Positions 33,779 to 38,413 of a stretch of 38,413 nucleotides of DNA are shown here, piece by piece. The notes under the pieces were generated by a model that made no database searches, was not told the origin of the DNA, and saw nothing but the letters and a program-made list of their open reading frames with translations. Every line of letters begins with the position of its first letter. Position 1 is the first letter of the stretch. The DNA comes from an uncultured Rhodospirillaceae bacterium (GTDB lineage: Bacteria; Pseudomonadota; Alphaproteobacteria; Rhodospirillales; Magnetospirillaceae), in assembly GCA_903941105.1 (NCBI GenBank), contig CAJANL010000155.1, forward strand, positions 1-38,413, given 5' to 3'. The position numbers were made by a program, and so were the translations under genes.

Positions 33779-33854
33779 TGGTGGGCCCGGCAGGACTCGA
33801 ACCTGCAACCAGACCGTTATGAGCGGCCGGCTCTAACCATTGAGCTACAGGCCC
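33779..33854 (-). tRNA. tRNA-Ile (anticodon CAU, lysidine type)
   Basis: A 76-base tRNA with CCA encoded (33779-33781). The acceptor stem GGGCCTG/CGGGCCC, D arm, anticodon stem GGCCG/CGGTC with loop CTCATAA, and T stem GCAGG/CCTGC all pair. The anticodon CAT lies at 33819-33821. The GGTTAGAGC and CTCATAA context matches tRNA-Ile2, where CAU is read as k2CAU after TilS modification, and not initiator or elongator tRNA-Met. An integrase remnant lies just after the 3' end. Confidence 0.93.
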
Positions 33855-33915
33855 CACCTGGGGGGAACCATACCCGGCGGCGGCAGGAATGCAAGGGGGA
33901 GGGGGCATTTCATAA

Positions 33916-35034
33916 TCAGTGCTCGTTCTCGATGCCGGCGGCCAGGCGTTCCTTGAGGCGGGAGCACTTGACCCGCTGGCTTTCCGAGCGCAGTTGGCCG
34001 CAGGCGGCCAGGATGTCGCGACCGCGCGGCATGCGGATGGGGGCCGAGTAGCCCTCGTCCTGCAGGATATCCGAGAAGCGCTTCACCGTCGCCATGGGTG
34101 AGGTCTCGAATTCCGAGCCGGGCCACGGGTTGAAGGGAATCAGGTTGAACTTGGCCGGCAGGCCCTTGATCAGCCGCAGCAGGTGGCGCGCGTCGGCCTC
34201 GGAGTCGTTGATGCCCTTCAGCATGACGTATTCGAAGGTGATGCGCCGGGCGTTGGAGGCGCCGGGATACTCGCGGCAGGCCAGTATCAGTTCGGCCAGC
34301 GGGTATTTCTTGTTAATGGGCATGATGCGGTCGCGGATGTCGTCGGTGACGGCATGCAGGCTGACCGCCAGGTTGACCCCCAGCTCGGCGCCGCAACGCC
34401 TCATCATCGGCACCACGCCCGAGGTCGACAGGGTGATGCGGCGCTTGGAGATGCCGATGCCGTCGCCGTCCATGGCGATCTTCAGCGCCGTCGCGACGTT
34501 CTCGAAATTATAGAGCGGCTCGCCCATGCCCATGACGACGATGTTGCTGATCATGCGACCGCCGTCGTCGGGAGTGGGCCACTCGCCATAGGAATCACGC
34601 GCCGCCATCACCTGGCCGACGATTTCGGCCGCGGTCAGGTTACGCACCAATAACTGGGTGCCGGTGTGGCAAAACTTGCAGGTCAGGGTACAGCCGACCT
34701 GGCTCGAAATGCACACCGCGCCCCGGTCCTCGTCGGCGTCGGGGATATAGACGGTCTCGGCCTCGTTGCCGTCGCCGAATTTCAGCAGCCACTTGCGGGT
34801 GCCGTCCTCGGAGCGCTGCTCGCGCGCCATCTCGGGGCGATGCACCACGTAGCGCTCGGCCAGCTTGGCCTGCATCGGTTTGGCGATGGAGGTCATGCGG
34901 GTGAAATCGGTCTCGCCGCGATTGTACAGCCAGTGCCACAGTTGCTTGGCGCGGAACGGCTTTTCGCCGATGGCGGCCATTTCGGCGGCCAACGCCTCGC
35001 GGGACAGGCCGATCAGATTGGTTGGTGTGCTCAT
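33916..35034 (-). CDS. rlmN: dual-specificity RNA methyltransferase RlmN
   Basis: A 372-residue radical-SAM enzyme that methylates C2 of A2503 in 23S rRNA and A37 of some tRNAs. The 4Fe-4S cysteines C115, C119 and C122 are in [11 protein letters not shown], and the candidate methyl-carrier C345 is in [18 protein letters not shown] and STSGVVP are typical. ATG 35034 is the family start ([15 protein letters not shown]); the longer open frame upstream is non-coding. It is divergent from the DsbA-like gene. Confidence 0.96.
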   Translation of the reverse strand: MSTPTNLIGLSREALAAEMAAIGEKPFRAKQLWHWLYNRGETDFTRMTSIAKPMQAKLAERYVVHRPEMAREQRSEDGTRKWLLKFGDGNEAETVYIPDADEDRGAVCISSQVGCTLTCKFCHTGTQLLVRNLTAAEIVGQVMAARDSYGEWPTPDDGGRMISNIVVMGMGEPLYNFENVATALKIAMDGDGIGISKRRITLSTSGVVPMMRRCGAELGVNLAVSLHAVTDDIRDRIMPINKKYPLAELILACREYPGASNARRITFEYVMLKGINDSEADARHLLRLIKGLPAKFNLIPFNPWPGSEFETSPMATVKRFSDILQDEGYSAPIRMPRGRDILAACGQLRSESQRVKCSRLKERLAAGIENEH

Positions 35035-35085
35035 GTGCGGAAGAGATAGCGACACCGGACCGCCGACGCAATGCCCAGGCCGCTC

Positions 35086-35114
35086 TTGTGCCGATTCCCG
35101 CCGCCGCCTAATAT
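35086..35114 (+). promoter_or_regulatory. putative promoter of DsbA-like gene
   Basis: TTGTGC (35086-35091), a 17-base spacer, and TAATAT (35109-35114), about 33 bases before the GTG start. Spacing is ideal, and each box matches the consensus in about four of six bases. Confidence 0.45.
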
Positions 35115-35146
35115 CCGCCTCTCGCTGTTTTCCTGTGGAGGTCGGA

Positions 35147-35749
35147 GTGAAGTCCGTCGTCAATCTGTTGGCTGCCGCCATGTTGCTGTTCGCCGCCGGG
35201 GCCGCTGGCGCCCAGGAACTGCAGTACAAGATCGACCGCGTAATGGGCAAGGCCGACGCCCCCATCACCATCGTCGAATACGCCTCCACCACCTGCCCGC
35301 ACTGCGCCGTCTTCCATCATGAGACCCTGCCCAAGCTGAAGGCCGAGTGGATCGACACCGGCCGCGCCAAGCTGATCTATCGTGACTTCCCCACCGGGCC
35401 GAAGGCGCTATCGGTGGGGGCCTCGATGATTGCCCATTGCGCCGGGCCGGAGCGATATTTCCCCCTGCTCGGCCTGATCATGGACAAGCAGAGCCAATGG
35501 GCCGGCAACTCCAATCCGCTGGGCGAGCTGAAGAAACTGGCCAAGCTGGCCGGCATGGGCGAGGACAAGGTCGACGCTTGTCTCAAGGACCAGGATCTGG
35601 CCAACGCCATCGAGGCGCGCGCCATGGAGGGCTACAAGAAGCTCGGCGTCGAATCGACCCCTTCGATCCTGATCAACGGCAAGCTGGTGCCGGGCGGCGG
35701 TGTCTCGTACGACACGCTGAACAAGGCGTTGCAGGCGGTTGCCAAGTAA
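35147..35749 (+). CDS. periplasmic DsbA-like thiol:disulfide oxidoreductase
   Basis: A 200-residue exported thioredoxin-fold protein of the DsbA/DSBA-like (Thioredoxin_4) group. A Sec signal peptide covers residues 1-22 (cut after GAAGAQ). The active-site motif is C50-P-H-C53, and the cis-Pro loop is STPSI. The start is GTG 35147, with GGAGG six bases upstream. It could introduce or reshuffle disulfides in periplasmic proteins. Alphaproteobacterial homologues are often near mutY or smc genes, as here with smc 75 bp downstream. Confidence 0.92.
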   Translation: MKSVVNLLAAAMLLFAAGAAGAQELQYKIDRVMGKADAPITIVEYASTTCPHCAVFHHETLPKLKAEWIDTGRAKLIYRDFPTGPKALSVGASMIAHCAGPERYFPLLGLIMDKQSQWAGNSNPLGELKKLAKLAGMGEDKVDACLKDQDLANAIEARAMEGYKKLGVESTPSILINGKLVPGGGVSYDTLNKALQAVAK

Positions 35750-35824
35750 GGGCCTTCCTGCCTCATATTGGGCCTGGAACCGCAGCACGCCCCCATATAT
35801 AGTTGCGACGCAGGGGGCGCGTCG

Positions 35825-38413
35825 GTGATCCAGTTTACCAAGCTCAAGTTGTCGGGGTTCAAATCCTTCGTCGATGCGGCCGAGCTCGTGATCGAGCCCG
35901 GGATGACCGGCGTCGTCGGCCCCAATGGCTGCGGTAAGTCCAACCTGATCGAGGCGCTGCGCTGGGTGATGGGCGAGACCTCGGCCCGCCAGATGCGCGG
36001 CGGCGAGATGGACGACGTCATCTTCGGCGGCACTTCCAATCGTCCGGCACGCAACATCGCCGAGGTGACGGTGGTGCTGGACAATAGCTCGCGCACCGCT
36101 CCCGGTGCGTACAACGCCGCCGCCGACCTCGAAATCATGCGCCGTATCGATCGCGGCCAGGGCTCCAACTACCGCATCAACGGCCAGGACGTGCGGGCGC
36201 GCGACGTCCACCTGCTGTTCGCCGACGCCGCCACCGGGGCGCGCTCGTCGGGACTGGTCAGCCAGGGCCGGGTGGGGGCGCTGATCAACGCCAAGCCGGC
36301 CGAGCGGCGCGGCCTGCTGGAGGAGGCGGCCGGCATCTCCGGCCTCTATTCCCGCCGCCATGAGGCCGAACTGCGGCTCAAGAATGCCGAGCTCAACGTC
36401 TCGCGCCTCGACGACGTGCTGGCGACGCTGGACGAGCAGTTGCAGTCCCTGCGCAAGCAGGCGCGGCAGGCCGCCCGCTACCGCACCCTGGCCGACCAGA
36501 TCCGCCGCGTCGAGGCGCAGGTGCTCTATATCGGCTGGCTGGAGGCGCTGGCCCTGATCGACGCCGCCCGCGCCGCCAAGACCGAGGCCGATTTCCGCGT
36601 CGAGGAGGCCGCCGAACTGGCCGCCGTCGCCGCCACCGAGCAGGCCGAGGCCGCCGCCGGGCTGCCCGAGTTGCGCCGCCTCGACACCGAGGCCGCCACC
36701 GCCCTGCAGCGCTGCCTGCTGGAGCGTGAGCAACTGGAGGCCGAGGCCGGGCGGCTGGCCGAGACCCGCCGCGACCTCGAACAGCGGCTGGCCCAGGCCG
36801 CCGCCGACCTGCAGCGCGAGCACACCCGTTCGGCCGATGCCGGTCAGGCGGTGTCGCGGCTGCAGGAGGAGCGCGCCGCCATCGATGCCGCCTCGGCCGG
36901 CGAAGCCGAGGCCCGCGCCGCCGTCGACGCCGCCGTCGATGCCGCCGCCGGGGCGGTGGTCGAGGTCGAGCAGGAACTGGGCCGCATCATGGAGGCGGTG
37001 GCCGCCGCCGACGCCGAACGCGCCGCCGCCCTGCGCCGCCATCAGGAGGCCGAGACCCGCCGTGACCGCCTCGCCGAGCGCCTCGCCCAGGTGGCGGGCA
37101 CCCGCGCCCAGGTGGAGGCCGAGGGCATCGACCGCTCGGAACTGACGGGCGCCGAGATGGAACTGGAGGAAGTTCTCGAATTCCTCGAAGAGGCACGCGG
37201 CCGGGCCGAGGACGCCGACCGTCGCCGGGTCCAGGCCCAGGCCGCCCGTGACTCGGCGCGTGACGCCTTCCAGGCCGCCGTCGCCGTCCGCTCCCGCCTC
37301 AAGGCCGAGGCCGAGGCCCTGGTGCAGGTGCTGGCCCAGGGCAAGGCCGGCGACCATCCGCCGGTGCTCGACGCGGTTTCCGCCACCACCGGCTACGAAC
37401 CGGCGCTGGCGGCGGCGCTGGGCGAGGATCTCACCGCCTCCATCGACACCGCCGCGCCGGCGCATTGGGACCTGCTGCCGCCCCTGGAGGCGCCGCCGGC
37501 CCTGCCCCAGGGCGCCGAGCCGCTGGCCCGCTTCGTCACCGCACCGTCGCAGCTTGCCCGCCGGCTGGCCCAGGTCGGCGTGGTGGCCGATGCGGCCGCC
37601 GGTGAGCGGCTGAAGGGCGGCCTCGCCTGCGGCCAGCGGCTGGTCAGCCGGACCGGCGACCTGTGGCGCTGGGACGGGTTCACCGCGCGGGCGGGCGCCC
37701 CCAGCGCCATGGCGGTGCGCCTCGCCCAACGCAACCGCTTGCGCGAACTGGAGGCCAAGCTGGAGGATTCCGAGCTGGGCGTCGAGGAGGCGGAGGCGCG
37801 GGTGCAGACCGCCACCGCCGCCGTCGAGCAGTCCACCGAGGACGAACGTCGCGCCAAGGACGCGGTGAAGCAGGCCGACGCCGAGACGGTCAAGGCGCGC
37901 GACCGGCACAGCAAGCTGGCGCAGCGCTTCGCCGCCTTCGAATCCCGCCTCGCCGCGCTATTGGAACAGCAGCAGGGCGCCGCCGCCGATCTGGCCGCCG
38001 CCGAGGGCGAGCTGGGCGAGGCTCGCGACGCGGTGGCCGCCTTCCCCGAAAGCGGCGAGGGCCGCGATCAGGTCAACCTCCTGCGCGCCGATCTGGCCGA
38101 GAAGCGGTCCGCCCTGGTCGAGGCACGCTCCGCCCTCGACCGCCTGATGCGCGAGGCGGGTGAGCGCAAGCGCCGGCTGGAGTCGCTGCTGTCCGACATG
38201 GAGTCGTGGCGTCGCCGTGCCGAGACCGCCGCCGCCCAACTGGCCGAACTGGAGGAGCGGCGCGAGACGGTGATGCTGGAGCTGGAGCGCCTCGCCTCGG
38301 CCCCCGACACCTTCGTCCGCCGCCGCGCCGACCTGCTGGAGCGCGTCGAGGCCGCCGAGCAGGCCCGCCGCCGCGCCGCGGACGCCCTGGTGGCGGCGGA
38401 ACAGCGCCTGGGC
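35825..38413 (+). CDS. smc: chromosome segregation protein SMC, 3' end outside window
   Basis: 863 residues of the SMC ATPase are visible, starting at GTG 35825. Walker A is GPNGCGKS (32-39). The Q-loop and SMC-type head, FKSFVD, ALRWVMGE and LVSQGRVGALINAKP, are present. A long Ala/Glu/Arg-rich coiled coil follows (about 170-500), a hinge-like region (AVSATTGYEPALAAALGE, near 520), then the return coil. The second head half (signature and Walker B) lies beyond the window. SMC with ScpAB compacts and segregates the chromosome. Confidence 0.95.
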   Translation, partial: MIQFTKLKLSGFKSFVDAAELVIEPGMTGVVGPNGCGKSNLIEALRWVMGETSARQMRGGEMDDVIFGGTSNRPARNIAEVTVVLDNSSRTAPGAYNAAADLEIMRRIDRGQGSNYRINGQDVRARDVHLLFADAATGARSSGLVSQGRVGALINAKPAERRGLLEEAAGISGLYSRRHEAELRLKNAELNVSRLDDVLATLDEQLQSLRKQARQAARYRTLADQIRRVEAQVLYIGWLEALALIDAARAAKTEADFRVEEAAELAAVAATEQAEAAAGLPELRRLDTEAATALQRCLLEREQLEAEAGRLAETRRDLEQRLAQAAADLQREHTRSADAGQAVSRLQEERAAIDAASAGEAEARAAVDAAVDAAAGAVVEVEQELGRIMEAVAAADAERAAALRRHQEAETRRDRLAERLAQVAGTRAQVEAEGIDRSELTGAEMELEEVLEFLEEARGRAEDADRRRVQAQAARDSARDAFQAAVAVRSRLKAEAEALVQVLAQGKAGDHPPVLDAVSATTGYEPALAAALGEDLTASIDTAAPAHWDLLPPLEAPPALPQGAEPLARFVTAPSQLARRLAQVGVVADAAAGERLKGGLACGQRLVSRTGDLWRWDGFTARAGAPSAMAVRLAQRNRLRELEAKLEDSELGVEEAEARVQTATAAVEQSTEDERRAKDAVKQADAETVKARDRHSKLAQRFAAFESRLAALLEQQQGAAADLAAAEGELGEARDAVAAFPESGEGRDQVNLLRADLAEKRSALVEARSALDRLMREAGERKRRLESLLSDMESWRRRAETAAAQLAELEERRETVMLELERLASAPDTFVRRRADLLERVEAAEQARRRAADALVAAEQRLG

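Noticed and set aside
33819-33821. tRNA-Met from anticodon CAT
   Set aside because: The stem and loop context match tRNA-Ile2 (lysidine-modified CAU) better than initiator or elongator Met.
1-38413. Magnetosome genes or other genus markers
   Set aside because: No mam/mms-type genes were recognised, so the Magnetospirillum suggestion rests only on general gene content.

Overview
The window is GC-rich, densely packed DNA from an alphaproteobacterium. FlaF-type flagellar regulation, an alphaproteobacterial-style CobC, an RTX metalloprotease and an alternative chemosensory operon fit a motile spirillum of the Rhodospirillales (for example Magnetospirillum or a relative). The genus is inference; no 16S rRNA or magnetosome gene is present.

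Region 1 (1-16776) is a flagellin or surface glycan locus for a nonulosonic (sialic-like) acid, made of two divergent operons. The minus-strand operon runs from flaF (8030) through a GT-B-like protein, a two-domain amidohydrolase, a TPR/OGT-type protein glycosyltransferase, HisH and HisF paralogues, an AT-rich orphan gene and an N-acetyl-sugar amidotransferase that runs off the left edge. The last enzyme with HisH/HisF is the known set for making acetamidino groups on sugars. The plus-strand operon (8236-16776) encodes 2-oxoacid dehydrogenase E1 alpha and beta, an E2-like protein in which lipoyl and E3-binding domains are fused to a NeuD/PglD sugar acyltransferase, a HAD phosphatase, a NUDIX hydrolase, a PseI-type synthase, a nucleotidylyltransferase, a Gfo/Idh oxidoreductase and a DegT aminotransferase. 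Most neighbours overlap by 1-4 bases. The E1 plus lipoyl-NeuD set is the most unusual system here: it suggests oxidative decarboxylation of a 2-oxoacid coupled to acylation of a glycan precursor through a swinging lipoyl arm.

Region 2 (16901-25656, minus strand) is a complete alternative chemosensory operon: CheW, CheR, second CheW, MCP, hybrid CheA-REC, CheB, a receiver protein, then a hybrid histidine kinase. Its leader can fold into a hairpin that hides the Shine-Dalgarno sequence of the first gene.

Region 3 (25828-32588) holds a SPOR-domain lipoprotein, a cluster of five perfect hairpins in 134 bp, a small Cys/His-tailed protein, a serralysin-like secreted metalloprotease with a duplicated C-terminal module, a methylglutaconyl-CoA-hydratase-like crotonase, a CaiB/BaiF CoA-transferase and CobC.

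Region 4 (32589-38413) has an unrecognised 283-residue protein, a frameshifted and truncated integrase remnant beside a tRNA-Ile(CAU) gene (a probable island scar), then rlmN, a DsbA-like periplasmic thioredoxin-fold protein and the 5' part of smc, which runs off the right edge.
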